The notes beneath the pieces were generated by a model. The model worked only from the letters and a program-made list of their open reading frames with translations. It ran no database searches and had not been told where the DNA came from. This document shows positions 26,070 to 35,245 of a stretch of DNA of 64,000 nt, one piece after another. This DNA is from Onstottus_B arcticum (GTDB lineage: Bacteria > Acidobacteriota > Blastocatellia > UBA7656), in contig JBBPIE010000007.1 of the NCBI GenBank assembly GCA_038040485.1, positions 1-64,000 of the forward strand, given 5' to 3'. The stretch's first letter is position 1. Each line of letters opens with the position of its first letter. The translations under genes and the position numbers were made by a program.

Positions 26070-27233
26070 ATGAGCGGTATCCGAGAGATTGAACAAAGTT
26101 TGATTCCTAGTGCCGCATGGCTGCCTGTGCCAGACATAGAACAGGTACTCGTCGCCGCTCCAGTAATGTTCCCGGTAAGCTTGCGGAAGATCAGGCTGCT
26201 TCAGGTCGAATTTCCTGAGTTCGGTGGCGCGTTTGGCGGCCCGGTTACCGTCGACACATCGAACATCGATTCCGGGGTCGTTATTGCTACGGCTCGGATT
26301 ACTCCCAATTTGGACTTGGTAATGCAGCTTGTTGGTGACTCGGAGGATGGGCCGGGTTCGTCTACTGAGGCTACCGTAGAGATTCGACATCGTGATTCAG
26401 AACGCCGACGTGCGCTTGATGTGTTTGTTACCTACACTCTTTTTGCGCTTTTTGGTCTCTCACGGCGGGTCGATCTGCAGTTGCATATCCCTGGCATCGA
26501 ACCACTCGTCTCGCTCAGATTCGACACACCTCTTTCGACAATCAGTCAGTATCTGCAAAGCAGACAAATCGCTTACAGAGCTATGGTGATCGAACAAGCA
26601 ACCCACCAACAATTCGGCTTTCCGGCAACTCGATCGGCAATCGAGGTCGCGACGATTTCGTTCATTTACGAAGCGATTGTCAAACGCTCATTCCTTTGGC
26701 CCGACAACTATGAAGGTGGCATTATTCGCCTCCCCTCCTCACCGGAAGGATTGAATGAACTGCTTGCTTTAACACAGGGAAACGATCTGAAGTCCCCGCC
26801 GCATCAAGTTAGTCGGACCCTATGGGGAAAGAGCGTCTACTTGGGGGTGGGTACGGTTACGGTTCTAGATGCAGTGATTGAAGACGGTGACAAACTCAAA
26901 GCGATGATGGAACGCGGCGACGGGCGCGAGGTTCAGGTTCGGATCCGCTCCCGCAGCGGTCGAATTAGATATGACCTCCCAGAGGCGCCGCGAATAGGCG
27001 ATGAGCACTGGGACCCCAATACCCTAGCGCTGATCGATATCGAATCACGATTGGATGCTGCCCTCGTTGAGCGTTATCACACCTTGGCTGCAGCCACACT
27101 TGCTGGCCTGACCGAGGAAGAGAAAGCCCAGGTCACTGCGCGAGTGGACTTCGGAGCAGCATTCTTAACGAGAGAGATCAACGGAGATAACGGTCTATGG
27201 CAACGGCTCCTCCGCTTCCTCAAATTCCGCTAG
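26070..27233 (+). CDS. Unknown 387-residue protein paired with a PIN-domain gene
   Basis: No family is recognised. The protein is soluble, without signal peptide or membrane helices. The N-terminal half is beta-rich (VSLRKIRLLQVEFPEF, VDLQLHIPGIEPLVSLRF). The C-terminal quarter is helical (TLALIDIESRLDAALVERYH, AAATLAGLTEEEKAQV). Lower GC and mixed codon use set it off from the housekeeping genes to the left. It overlaps the following PIN-domain gene by 37 bp, so the two are coupled. That suggests it is the regulator or antitoxin of the pair, though it is several times larger than normal antitoxins. Confidence 0.6.
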   Translation: MSGIREIEQSLIPSAAWLPVPDIEQVLVAAPVMFPVSLRKIRLLQVEFPEFGGAFGGPVTVDTSNIDSGVVIATARITPNLDLVMQLVGDSEDGPGSSTEATVEIRHRDSERRRALDVFVTYTLFALFGLSRRVDLQLHIPGIEPLVSLRFDTPLSTISQYLQSRQIAYRAMVIEQATHQQFGFPATRSAIEVATISFIYEAIVKRSFLWPDNYEGGIIRLPSSPEGLNELLALTQGNDLKSPPHQVSRTLWGKSVYLGVGTVTVLDAVIEDGDKLKAMMERGDGREVQVRIRSRSGRIRYDLPEAPRIGDEHWDPNTLALIDIESRLDAALVERYHTLAAATLAGLTEEEKAQVTARVDFGAAFLTREINGDNGLWQRLLRFLKFR

Positions 27234-27724
27234 TCCTCGACACTAATGTGTTTCAGGCGTGGAGTCACCAGGAAGAGTCTGTCAGACAGAACATCGCCGA
27301 TTACGAAGGCTTTCACAAACGTTTTCCTGCGCTGACATCAATAACGGTGTACGAAATCCTCTCCGGATTTGAGAAGACGATTGCCAAACGTGGTGGAACT
27401 GATGAGCGGACTGTGAGGGGCCGCGATGAAGCTCTGCGCTTGATTCAGCTTTCTAGCATGCTCCCGTCTGGGCCATCGCCGTCAGGTGTGTTGCCATTCG
27501 ATGAAACCGCTGCGACCATCGCGGCTTTCGTTGCCGGACGGCTGTTTGAGCGGGTTGCCAAGAGAAAGACCGGGCCAAGCTTCTTGAGGGACATCTTCCA
27601 GGCAGCGGCTGCGCTGGCCCATCGCCATGGTGTCGCAACTCGAAACGAGACGGACTTCGAACTTATAGGCGAGCATCTACCACCAACCCACCCGCTCCTT
27701 CATTTGGCTCTGTGGAGACGTTAG
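27197..27724 (+). CDS. PIN-domain protein (VapC-like RNase candidate)
   Basis: This 175-residue protein starts its fold with LVLDTNVFQAW, the first acidic residue of a PIN active site. A conserved threonine/glutamate strand follows (SITVYEIL) and then the late acidic region GVATRNETDFELI. Together these provide the acidic cluster of a Mg2+-dependent RNase. It is somewhat longer than typical VapC toxins (about 130). The 37-bp overlap with the preceding gene makes a toxin-antitoxin-like unit. Its last 48 bp overlap the convergent vanX-like gene. Confidence 0.8.
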   Translation: MATAPPLPQIPLVLDTNVFQAWSHQEESVRQNIADYEGFHKRFPALTSITVYEILSGFEKTIAKRGGTDERTVRGRDEALRLIQLSSMLPSGPSPSGVLPFDETAATIAAFVAGRLFERVAKRKTGPSFLRDIFQAAAALAHRHGVATRNETDFELIGEHLPPTHPLLHLALWRR

Positions 27725-28411
27725 GGAGGTGTTAGCGCTGGTTCTAAGTGCTTTGATCTGGGCAAACGGGATGTTCAGAATCGGGTACTCTTTCCAATCT
27801 TTGTAGTCGTAGTGCCACCACTCAGGCTCATACACCGCGAAGCCTTCGGCTTCCATCGCCGCGCGGAGCATATCCCGAAGCCGTCGAGACTCGTCCGCGC
27901 CGCCGGTGTAGTTGATGTGCGACCGATCAGTCATCTCGTCGTAGCCCGAAGGCATCTCGACAACCTTGCCCGACTTCAGGTCGAAGATAGACAAGTCAAC
28001 GGCACAGCCGCGATTGTGTTTCGAACCTTGCGCGGGATCGGCGACGAATTGCTTCTTATCCTCAGGCGTCGCATCCCAGAAGACTTTGGTCACCGACCAC
28101 GGACGGTAGCCGTCGTGAATCACCAGCCCGTAGCCCCGTTTCCGCAGCGACTTGTTCGCTCGCACAAGAGCTTCGGCGGCAGGGCGTTGAAGGAACGCGC
28201 GAGCCTCGGTGTAAACCGGCCGGCTAAGAAAGTTGTTTGCGGTGGCGTAGCGGATCTCGAGGTGAATCGTCTTGTCGAGTTTGATCAGCTCGACAAGGTC
28301 GGGCTCGCGAAAGGGACCTGCTTCCTTCGGCGGGCCTTGTGCGAGCGCGGTCAACGACAACACAACCAAACCTAAGAAGACCCACAGATGTGTCCCGCGT
28401 GCCCTTTTCAA
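27677..28411 (-). CDS. VanX/DdpX-like D-Ala-D-Ala dipeptidase, exported
   Basis: This 244-residue M15D zinc dipeptidase has a TTG start, chosen because GGAAGGGA lies just before it and a signal peptide follows at once (LWVFLGLVVLSLTALAQ). Catalytic motifs: HDGYRPW with R103, SKHNRGCAVD with H132 and D139, and EWWHYDY with E197 and H200. The signal peptide suggests periplasmic peptidoglycan dipeptide recycling rather than vancomycin resistance, and no vanH or vanA is near. Residues after about 222 are extra and are read antisense from the PIN-domain gene. Confidence 0.88.
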   Translation of the reverse strand: MKRARGTHLWVFLGLVVLSLTALAQGPPKEAGPFREPDLVELIKLDKTIHLEIRYATANNFLSRPVYTEARAFLQRPAAEALVRANKSLRKRGYGLVIHDGYRPWSVTKVFWDATPEDKKQFVADPAQGSKHNRGCAVDLSIFDLKSGKVVEMPSGYDEMTDRSHINYTGGADESRRLRDMLRAAMEAEGFAVYEPEWWHYDYKDWKEYPILNIPFAQIKALRTSANTSLTSPQSQMKERVGWW

Positions 28412-28484
28412 CCGATGTCCCTTCCGTCCCGTTCGTCGTTGACGTCCCGTGGGTCGTTTTCCGGCTTCGCGGGACCTAATTATT

Positions 28485-28946
28485 TCAAGTGAATAGCTCA
28501 AGCCTCTGCAGGATCTCCTGCTTCGGCATAAGACCGACCAGCCGGTCAACTTCGCGGCCGTCCTTGAAAACAAGCAGCGTCGGGATGCTGCGCACGCCGA
28601 ACCGAGAAGGGGTCGCCGGGTTGTCGTCTATGTTCATCTTTCCGACGATCACCCGCCCCGCGAGTTCAGTTGCGAGCTGCTCGATCGTGGGCGCGATCAT
28701 ACGGCAAGGACCGCACCACTCCGCCCACATATCCACGAGCACCGGCATCGGCGCACGTTCAACTACTTCCGCGAAGTTCGCGTCTGTCAACGTGATGGGG
28801 TGAGCCGAAGCAGCCGAAACAGACAGCGGCTGTTTGCAGTTCCCGCAAACAGGTTCGAGCCCCTCTTCGACTCTTCCAAGCGGCACGCGATTCTTCGTGC
28901 CGCAGGACGAACAAGCGATGACTTGGGTTTCAGATGTTGCGCTCAT
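28485..28946 (-). CDS. trxC: Thioredoxin 2
   Basis: This 153-residue cytosolic thioredoxin has an N-terminal zinc ribbon (C12, C15, C34, C37) followed by the thioredoxin fold with active site WCGPC at 77-81 and the cis-proline segment RSIPTLLVF. This is the TrxC architecture, in which zinc modulates the redox potential. It is 73 bp upstream of the vanX-like gene on the same strand. Confidence 0.93.
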   Translation of the reverse strand: MSATSETQVIACSSCGTKNRVPLGRVEEGLEPVCGNCKQPLSVSAASAHPITLTDANFAEVVERAPMPVLVDMWAEWCGPCRMIAPTIEQLATELAGRVIVGKMNIDDNPATPSRFGVRSIPTLLVFKDGREVDRLVGLMPKQEILQRLELFT

Positions 28947-29001
28947 AGAAACAGTTTAGCGAGCTTTCGCGCTTCACGCATCCTTGTACGGGTGACACCC
29001 A

Positions 29002-29088
29002 GTACGGGTGGCCCTCGGTGGCCAACCCTTCCCCGCTAATCTAAATAGCCTCGGCCATCGAGGGGTGGCCACGGAGGGCCACCCCTAC
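29002..29088. repeat. Inverted pair of GGGTGGCCCTCGGTGGCC word
   Basis: Two 28-bp arms (29002-29029 and 29061-29088) with about four mismatches are separated by 31 bp. They occupy most of the gap between trxC and the BNR protein gene. The spacer codes for nothing visible. Confidence 0.75.
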
Positions 29089-29095
29089 GGGTCTT

Positions 29096-32000
29096 TCATT
29101 TGTCTTGTTGCTTCTTGTCCCACTCTTCCTTGGTCAGCACCTTTATCGCATCAAGCTTCTTCCCTGCCAGCTTTGCATTCACGCCCTTGAGATCCTTGCC
29201 GATGATCGTCTCGAACTGCGAGTTAGCAGCGTCGATCTCTCTCTCGAGCACCGGTATCCTCGCAAGCTGAGACTCGCTTGGCCGGCCGCCGTACTGCGTC
29301 ACCCAGCCATAAATTTCAACGATTCGTTCACGCAACTGTTCCTCTCCGGTGATCGGCCCTTCCTTTGTCGCAACCAGCGTTTTGTGAAGCGCGTCGAGCT
29401 TATCGGCAAAAGCCTCGAGGTCTTTAGCAACCGGGTCGCCTTCGATTTTCTTCGCGCGCTCTTTGGCTTGATCGCGCGCGCTGGTGACTACGTCGTCGAC
29501 AAAGGCCAATCGCTCCTGCATATCGTAAAGCTTGCGGATGGTCTGCGCTTGAAGCGCGCGGTCGGCCCCAGAGTGCGGAGACTTGGGGTCGGCTACGACG
29601 TTGACCTGGCCGGTGAACGTCTCTTTGTCCTTGATGAGCTTCACCGTGTACACGCCTTCCGGCACCATCGGTCCAAACAGCGAAGGCCCGGCGAGGTTCG
29701 GTGACGGCGGGACTTTGGGCGGCTTCTGGCGCATGAACCACTGCACACGGTTGATGCCCTTGCGCTTGCCCGCCGGCAGGGTCGCCATCAGCTTGCCTTC
29801 CGAGTTGTAGATTTCGATCTTCATATCGCCGAAAACGTGACGGTCTTTGAGGTAGTACGTAATCGTCGCAGACTCCGGCGGATTGGCTCCTACGAAGTCG
29901 CCGTCGCCCGGAAAGTCCTGCGCGCCAACCGGAACCGCGATCGGCGACGGCCGCGAGTCCATTATGTACGCCGCCGATTCGAGTATCTTCGGGCTAAGCT
30001 GGCGAAGCGGAGTTATGTCGTCGATGATCAGAATTCCGCGTCCGTGTGTGGCCAAAATCAAATCGTGGTCGCGAGGATGAATCGCTATGTCGCGAACCGA
30101 GACGGGCGGCACGTTGCCGGTGAACTGAGCCCACTGCGCTGCGCCGTCTATTGAAACAAACAAGCCAAACTCAGTTCCAACAAACAGCAGGTCGCGATTC
30201 ACCCGGTCTTCGCGAATCACATGCGCGTGGCCTTTTACCGAATCCGTAGCAATCGACTTCCACGTCTTGCCGAAGTCCGTCGTCTTGTATACGTAGACCT
30301 TCATGTCACCGGTCTGATGACCATCGAAAGTTGCGTACGCCGTAGCCTTGTCAAACCGGCTAGCTTCAACCCCGCTGCACCATGTGTTCGCCGGCAGCGC
30401 CGGAATGTTGCCGACGACATTCGACCAGGACTTGCCGCTGTCGCGTGTGAGCTGCAAGTTGCCGTCGTCGGTTCCTGCCCAGATGACTTTTTCGTCGAGC
30501 GGAGATTCGCTGATCGTGAAGATCGTGCAGTGATTCTCAGCGCTCGAGTTGTCCAGCGAGAGCCCGCCCGACTCTTCCTGCTTCTGTTTCGCCGGGTCGT
30601 TCGTCGTCAGGTCTTCTGAGATTCGCTCGAAGGACTCGCCCTTGTTCGTCGAGCGAAAGAGGAACTGCCCCCCAATGTACAACACTTTTGGGTTGGTCGG
30701 GCTGAGATGCATCGCGGTGTTCCAGTTGAAGCGGTACGGCGGCTCTCCCTGTTTCGGAAAGACCTTGATGAGTTTTGTCTCTCCGGTCGATTTGTGAAAC
30801 CGCATGACGTTGCCGCCCTGAAACTCGCTGTAGAGTACGTCTTTGTCGGTGGGGTCCGGATAAACATGAAAGCCGTCTCCGAATCCGACGCTGCGCCAGT
30901 CTTTATTCTCGACTCCGTTCGGGCTTTGCGAAGGTCCCATCCACGAGCCGTTGTCCTGCAACCCACCGTAAACGTTGTACGGCCGCTCCATATCGTAGCC
31001 CACGTGATAAAACTGACCGACGGGCAAGTTGCTCAGAAACTTGAACGTGTTGGCTTTGTCTCGTGACACGTACACGCCGCCGTCGGTTGCGACGAACAGG
31101 TTGAACGGATCTTGCGGGTTCACCCACGCATCGTGATAGTCGCCGTGCGCTCGGCCGCCTCGGCCGGTGAACGACTGGCCGCCGTCGGTGCTGACCGAGA
31201 AGCTGTAGTCGGGCTTGTAGAGCCGGTTGTAGTCCTTCGGATCCACGACGAGGCGCGAAAAGTAAAAAGGCCGTCCGATCGCGGTTTGAGACGAGCCGGC
31301 CCTGGTCCAGGTTTCTCCCATATCGTCGGACCGGTACACACCGCTCTTCTTTGCTTCAACGACAGCGTAGACCCGATTCGGCCGCGAAGGCGCGACCCCG
31401 ATCGCTATTCGGCCAAGCTCGCCGTCGGGCAATCCGTTGGAGAGTTTCTTCCACGTCTTTCCGGCGTCGGTGCTTTTGTATAAGCCGCTGCCCGGCCCGC
31501 CCGAAGTGAAGAAGTAAGGCTTGCGGCGGAACTGCCACATGCTGGCATAGACGATCGAGGGCTCTTGCGGATCGATCGCGATGTCCGCGCACCCGGTTTC
31601 TTTGTCAACGAACAAGACACGGTTCCATGTCTTGCCGCCATCCGTAGTCTTGTAGACTCCGCGCTGGTCGTTGCTGTTCCACAAATGGCCGGTCGCCGCG
31701 ACGTACACTACATCGGAGTTCTTCGGATCGATGACGATTCGCGCGATTCGCTCCGAGTCTTCAAGCCCCATCAGCTTCCACGAATCGCCGGCGTCAGTGG
31801 TTTTGTAAACTCCCGTTCCGACGGACACGCTGTTGCGGGTCCACGATTCACCCGTCCCAACCCACACTGTTTCCGGGTGAGCTTGATCGACGGTGACCGC
31901 GCCGATTGATTGAGAGTACTTGTCGAATATTGGTTTGAAGCTCGTGCCGGCGTTGATGGACTTCCACACACCCCCGCCCGCGCTTCCGACATAGAGGATT

Positions 32001-32191
32001 CGCGGATCGCTCGCGACGCCGTCAACGGCCGCGATACGACCGCTTGTGACCGCCGGGCCGATGTGCCGGGCTTCGATGGCGCCGAAGCTGTTTGAATCGA
32101 GCTTGACTGTTGTCTGCGCGGCGACGCTAACCGTCAGCGAGGCGGTGAGGCCAACAAACAACGCGGTCATGGTCAAGGAATGAGAGCGCAT
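29096..32191 (-). CDS. Secreted sortilin/BNR-repeat propeller protein
   Basis: This 1031-residue exported protein has the signal peptide LTMTALFVGLTASLTVSVAAQ. It carries a large series of Asp-box (BNR) repeats, for example STDAGKTWKKL, KTTDGGKTWNR, RSDDMGETWTR, TRDSGKSWSN and KTTDFGKTWKS. These build a ten-bladed VPS10/sortilin-like propeller of the kind common in Acidobacteriota, often labelled glycosyl hydrolase without proof. A beta-sandwich (TYYLKDRHVFGDMKIEIYN) and a helical C-terminus follow. The start at MRSHSLT has AAAGGAAG upstream. No sialidase catalytic motif is seen, so an enzymatic role is doubtful. Confidence 0.85.
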   Translation of the reverse strand: MRSHSLTMTALFVGLTASLTVSVAAQTTVKLDSNSFGAIEARHIGPAVTSGRIAAVDGVASDPRILYVGSAGGGVWKSINAGTSFKPIFDKYSQSIGAVTVDQAHPETVWVGTGESWTRNSVSVGTGVYKTTDAGDSWKLMGLEDSERIARIVIDPKNSDVVYVAATGHLWNSNDQRGVYKTTDGGKTWNRVLFVDKETGCADIAIDPQEPSIVYASMWQFRRKPYFFTSGGPGSGLYKSTDAGKTWKKLSNGLPDGELGRIAIGVAPSRPNRVYAVVEAKKSGVYRSDDMGETWTRAGSSQTAIGRPFYFSRLVVDPKDYNRLYKPDYSFSVSTDGGQSFTGRGGRAHGDYHDAWVNPQDPFNLFVATDGGVYVSRDKANTFKFLSNLPVGQFYHVGYDMERPYNVYGGLQDNGSWMGPSQSPNGVENKDWRSVGFGDGFHVYPDPTDKDVLYSEFQGGNVMRFHKSTGETKLIKVFPKQGEPPYRFNWNTAMHLSPTNPKVLYIGGQFLFRSTNKGESFERISEDLTTNDPAKQKQEESGGLSLDNSSAENHCTIFTISESPLDEKVIWAGTDDGNLQLTRDSGKSWSNVVGNIPALPANTWCSGVEASRFDKATAYATFDGHQTGDMKVYVYKTTDFGKTWKSIATDSVKGHAHVIREDRVNRDLLFVGTEFGLFVSIDGAAQWAQFTGNVPPVSVRDIAIHPRDHDLILATHGRGILIIDDITPLRQLSPKILESAAYIMDSRPSPIAVPVGAQDFPGDGDFVGANPPESATITYYLKDRHVFGDMKIEIYNSEGKLMATLPAGKRKGINRVQWFMRQKPPKVPPSPNLAGPSLFGPMVPEGVYTVKLIKDKETFTGQVNVVADPKSPHSGADRALQAQTIRKLYDMQERLAFVDDVVTSARDQAKERAKKIEGDPVAKDLEAFADKLDALHKTLVATKEGPITGEEQLRERIVEIYGWVTQYGGRPSESQLARIPVLEREIDAANSQFETIIGKDLKGVNAKLAGKKLDAIKVLTKEEWDKKQQDK

Positions 32192-32333
32192 TGAGTTTCT
32201 TCCTTTCGTTGAGAATGAATGAACCGGTGATTCTGGCTGACTGACGTGCCGCTGGTAGTCGCACATCTGCGCAGATCAGCATGCCGATCGGCAGCGCAAA
32301 TCAGCGGTTGATTATTCCGTCCTCGCAAAGTTG

Positions 32334-33107
32334 CTATTCATAGACCGGCGGCTTTTTTTCCTCGGTCTTCGGTTTCTCAGCGGGCTTGGCCGGCATCTTG
32401 AACAACGAATCGTCGATTGGCACATCGATCTCGATTTTTTCTATGGTGATCTGGTTGGCGGTCTGACCTTTGATCTTGGTCTCGAGCGAGAAGGGGAACA
32501 AGACTCCGTTGACCGGCTTGTAGTTTCCCACGTATTGATCGACCTCGATCTCCCCGCCCGGGGTCTTTCGCTTTAGATTGACCTTCAGCTCGAGGTAGTT
32601 CTCGGCATCGAGATAGATGTTGCGCACGTCGCCGTTCTTGAGCGTGAGCTTCAGTTTGTAGACTGGGGTGCCTTCCATGTCTTCCTTGCCGACAAGCTCG
32701 ATCTTATGGCCCTTGTCTTTGTAGTCGACAAGCGCGCCGTCGAGATCGGATTGCTCCTCCGCTTCTTTCAGCTCGTCGCCCGCGATCTTCTCGGGGTCCG
32801 AGGAGCCCTGAAACGGGTCGGTCTTCCAGCCGCTCTCACCATCATAGGCCATAGTCTGAGACTTGCCCTGGAAGGTCACATCAACTCGAACGAAACGGGG
32901 CCGCTTCTGCTGGATGATGAGTGGGATTTCGAGCCCCTGCTGAATGATCTTAGCGGTGATTTTGACGGACTTGATGGCTTTGATTTTCTGAAGCCCACCC
33001 TTCGCGTCGAGGTTTTTTGTGATCAGCTCATCGACGGTCTGAGCTGACGCCTGCGTAGCAAGCAGGACGCTCGAAGAGAGGACAAGCGTGAGTGCTCTTA
33101 GGATCAT
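32334..33107 (-). CDS. Secreted LolA-like protein
   Basis: This 257-residue protein starts at MILRALT after AAGGAGA, with a clear signal peptide (LTLVLSSSVLLATQASAQ). The mature domain has the LolA/LppX-type order: an initial helix with LDAKGGLQKIKAIKS, then antiparallel strands (PRFVRVDVTFQGKSQTMAYD, PVYKLKLTLKNGDVRNIYL, PVNGVLFPFSLETKI). The tail is rich in proline, lysine and glutamate. It is related in design to the protein at 2178-2966 but not a close copy. It is probably periplasmic; the ligand is unknown. Confidence 0.65.
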   Translation of the reverse strand: MILRALTLVLSSSVLLATQASAQTVDELITKNLDAKGGLQKIKAIKSVKITAKIIQQGLEIPLIIQQKRPRFVRVDVTFQGKSQTMAYDGESGWKTDPFQGSSDPEKIAGDELKEAEEQSDLDGALVDYKDKGHKIELVGKEDMEGTPVYKLKLTLKNGDVRNIYLDAENYLELKVNLKRKTPGGEIEVDQYVGNYKPVNGVLFPFSLETKIKGQTANQITIEKIEIDVPIDDSLFKMPAKPAEKPKTEEKKPPVYE

Positions 33108-33520
33108 AGATGTTCTCCTTATGGAAAAGAAAGCTCGCCAAACTTGGTTGCGCTTTAGTCTACGCCTCGCTTCCGGAATTAGTTTCTGGCCGTCCCGAGT
33201 GGAGAGTATACGCTGGTACTCGATGAGTTCCAAAGAGTGAGAAAGTCACATCTTGCTCAACGATCACCAGATTGGCGTAGGTGTAGTATCGAGTCGATTT
33301 GATGACTGGGCTGCATCGGACAGCTCTTGGTGTTGAATCGGTGTTCTGAAAACGGTAATCGAAACGAGTGGAAACATAACCGGCTTCACGAAACGCTAAC
33401 CTCACCAAAAGATGGCAGCATTGATGCGCTAATCCTTCTGAGGTAGGCGCACAGAAGCAAGTGAAATGGTGAAAGCCTGAAACGAGGCTGTGGTAGAATC
33501 TGTCGCGAGGTGGAACAAGA
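33108..33520. other. Intergenic region without supported gene
   Basis: These 413 bp are noticeably less GC-rich than their surroundings. An open frame on the minus strand (33160-33582) has no signal, motif or ribosome site and I do not support it. Nothing else was recognised. Confidence 0.5.
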
Positions 33521-33712
33521 ATGCATGAAACCAAGCATGTAAAGGAAGAAGCACTGAGGCTCATTGAATCGTTGCCCGACAATACGACGTGGGAAGACCT
33601 TACGCGGCTGATGCTCGAGCAGCAGATGATCGAAGAAGGGATCGCAGATCTGGAAGCCGGGCGAGTTTGGACCAGCGATGAGATTCGCGAAAAGCTGGGA
33701 ATGTCTCAATGA
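33521..33712 (+). CDS. Antitoxin of a ParE/RelE-type module
   Basis: This is a 63-residue acidic protein (EEALRLIESLPDNTTWEDLT, MIEEGIADLEAGRVWTSDEI). The length and the ExGxADxEAGR-like centre are usual for small antitoxins encoded just before ParE toxins. It ends with the ATGA overlap that starts the toxin frame at 33709. The antitoxin frame is intact although the toxin is broken. Confidence 0.75.
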   Translation: MHETKHVKEEALRLIESLPDNTTWEDLTRLMLEQQMIEEGIADLEAGRVWTSDEIREKLGMSQ

Positions 33713-33992
33713 AAGTGGTCTGGTCAGACCGCGCGCTAAGATCCCTGGCCGCTATACACTTGCGCATTTCGGCTGATTCAGAAACCACCGCTCACCAAGT
33801 TATCGATCGCATACTGAAACGCGGGACCAAATCTCCGCATTCCCGCTCTCCGGTCGCATCGTTCCAAATCCACGTCGGTCAAACATTCGCGAACTGATCG
33901 AAGATCCGTATCGGATTGTCTATCGAGTCCGGAGAAGCGATGTACAGGTCATCGACGTATTCCACTCGAAACGCCGCGCACCTTGGGACTAG
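33709..33992 (+). pseudogene. Frameshifted ParE/RelE-like toxin
   Basis: The first 41 codons read MKVVWSDRALRSLAAIHLRI to ILKRGT, a normal ParE N-terminus. After about 33826-33832 the ParE sequence continues in another frame: ISAFPLSGRIVPNPRRSNIR, ELIEDPYRIVYRV, VIDVFHSKRRAPWD, then TAG at 33990-33992. Joining the two needs one extra base in ACCAAATC, so a 1-nt deletion is the simplest explanation. The intact reading would be about 94 residues, the usual ParE size. The unshifted frame ends early at about 33897. Confidence 0.85.
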
Positions 33993-34051
33993 GTAGGACG
34001 GGCGATTGAGGTCCAGCATTGCGGGCGGGACGTCCGCGTCCCCAGGCCGTT

Positions 34052-35245
34052 TCACTGCTTGATAATCGCCTCGATCAACTCGACGCGCTCGACGGGTGTC
34101 TCGCCGTTGCGAGCCACACCCTCGATCTTCTCAAGCGTGTCGAAGCCATCGACTACTTTTCCAAACACCGTGTACTTGCCATCGAGATGCTCGGCTCTTC
34201 CGAGCATGATGAAGAACGAAGTGTCCGCGGAGTTCGGATCGTTGGCGCGCGCCATCGATAACACCCCGCGAATGTGCAACGTCGGGTTGAACTCCGCTTT
34301 GAGCTTGCGCACCCATCGGTCTGCCGGATGAGCAGCGCCGGCCGCGCGAGTCGAGCCGGCTCCGCCTTGTGCTACGAAGCCGGGGATTATCCGCTGAAAC
34401 GCGGTGTGATCGTACCAGCCGGCCGCCGTCAGTTTCAGAAAGTTGCGGACGTGTTCGGGCGCGAGGTTCGGGTCAAGCTCGAGCGTGATGTCGCCGAGGC
34501 TTGTTCTCAACAAGACTTCCTTCCGCATCTCATCGACGGTTGCATTCTTGAACGGCTCGAGCTTCTTGGGTTCGATCTTGATCGAAGTGATCTTCACCGG
34601 CTTGAGGGTCAACTGACGAGCGTCGGCTTCGACGAGCGAGATCTTATCGACGACGTCGAGTCCCTCGGTGACCTGGCCGAACACCGAGTACTGTCCATCA
34701 AGCTGCGGCTGCGGCGACGCGCAGATGAAGAACTGAGCGCCGCCGCTGTTCGCCTGGCCTGGTATGCGGACGGTCGAGACTGTGCCGCGAGCATGCTTCA
34801 GGTCGCTGAACTCATCGGCGATTTGCTTGAGCGCGCCTGTTCCCCAACGCTCGCGCGGAGTCTGTGGATCTTTTAGCAGAGGGTCGCCGCCCTGGACGAC
34901 TCCGCGGGCAATCACTCGAAAGAACGCCGAGCCGTCATACGAGCCCGAGCGAGCGAGCTTGACGAATTGCTGAACGTGCTTTGGCGCTTTGTCGAAGTAG
35001 AACTCAAAGCGGATGACGCCGAGGTCGGTTGTTATGACAGCTTCAAGCTGCGCGGCCTGTTCGGCGGTGATCGCGGCTGCGGGCGCCGGCGGCTGGATGT
35101 CTTTCTTCTTCTGCTGGGCTGCTGACTCACACAGAAATGCGAACGCAAGTAAGGCGAGGGATGCGATTGCTGAGACAATCCGCCGTTGCGTCGCGCTCTC
35201 AATTCCGGTGCTTTTCTTCTTGGACGATCTGACCGGGCCGTGCAT
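34052..35245 (-). CDS. Exported double-domain cyclophilin (PPIase)
   Basis: This 397-residue protein has two cyclophilin domains in tandem. The first contains FYFDKAPKHVQQFVKLA, GSAFFRVIARGVVQGGDP and GGAQFFICASPQPQLDGQYS. The second contains LDPNLAPEHVRNF, TAFQRIIPGFVAQGGAG and SFFIMLGRAEHLDGKYTVFG. The catalytic arginine and the QGG, FF and LDG elements occur in both. An N-terminal hydrophobic stretch (IVSAIASLALLAFAFLCESA) exports it. It should catalyse prolyl cis-trans isomerisation in the periplasm. The start at 35245 follows GGGGGAAAG; ATG at 35293 with GAGGAAG is an alternative. Confidence 0.88.
   Translation of the reverse strand: MHGPVRSSKKKSTGIESATQRRIVSAIASLALLAFAFLCESAAQQKKKDIQPPAPAAAITAEQAAQLEAVITTDLGVIRFEFYFDKAPKHVQQFVKLARSGSYDGSAFFRVIARGVVQGGDPLLKDPQTPRERWGTGALKQIADEFSDLKHARGTVSTVRIPGQANSGGAQFFICASPQPQLDGQYSVFGQVTEGLDVVDKISLVEADARQLTLKPVKITSIKIEPKKLEPFKNATVDEMRKEVLLRTSLGDITLELDPNLAPEHVRNFLKLTAAGWYDHTAFQRIIPGFVAQGGAGSTRAAGAAHPADRWVRKLKAEFNPTLHIRGVLSMARANDPNSADTSFFIMLGRAEHLDGKYTVFGKVVDGFDTLEKIEGVARNGETPVERVELIEAIIKQ

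Noticed and set aside
25914..26390. 159-residue N-terminal extension of the DinB protein
   Set aside because: It is antisense to the divergent 387-residue gene; the DinB fold and a good ribosome site begin at 25913.
27677..28411. Vancomycin-resistance role for the VanX-like gene
   Set aside because: No vanH, vanA or regulator genes nearby, and the protein has a signal peptide, which VanX of resistance clusters lacks.
33160..33582. 140-codon open frame on the minus strand
   Set aside because: No ribosome site, no family pattern, cysteine/histidine/serine-rich composition typical of antisense frames.
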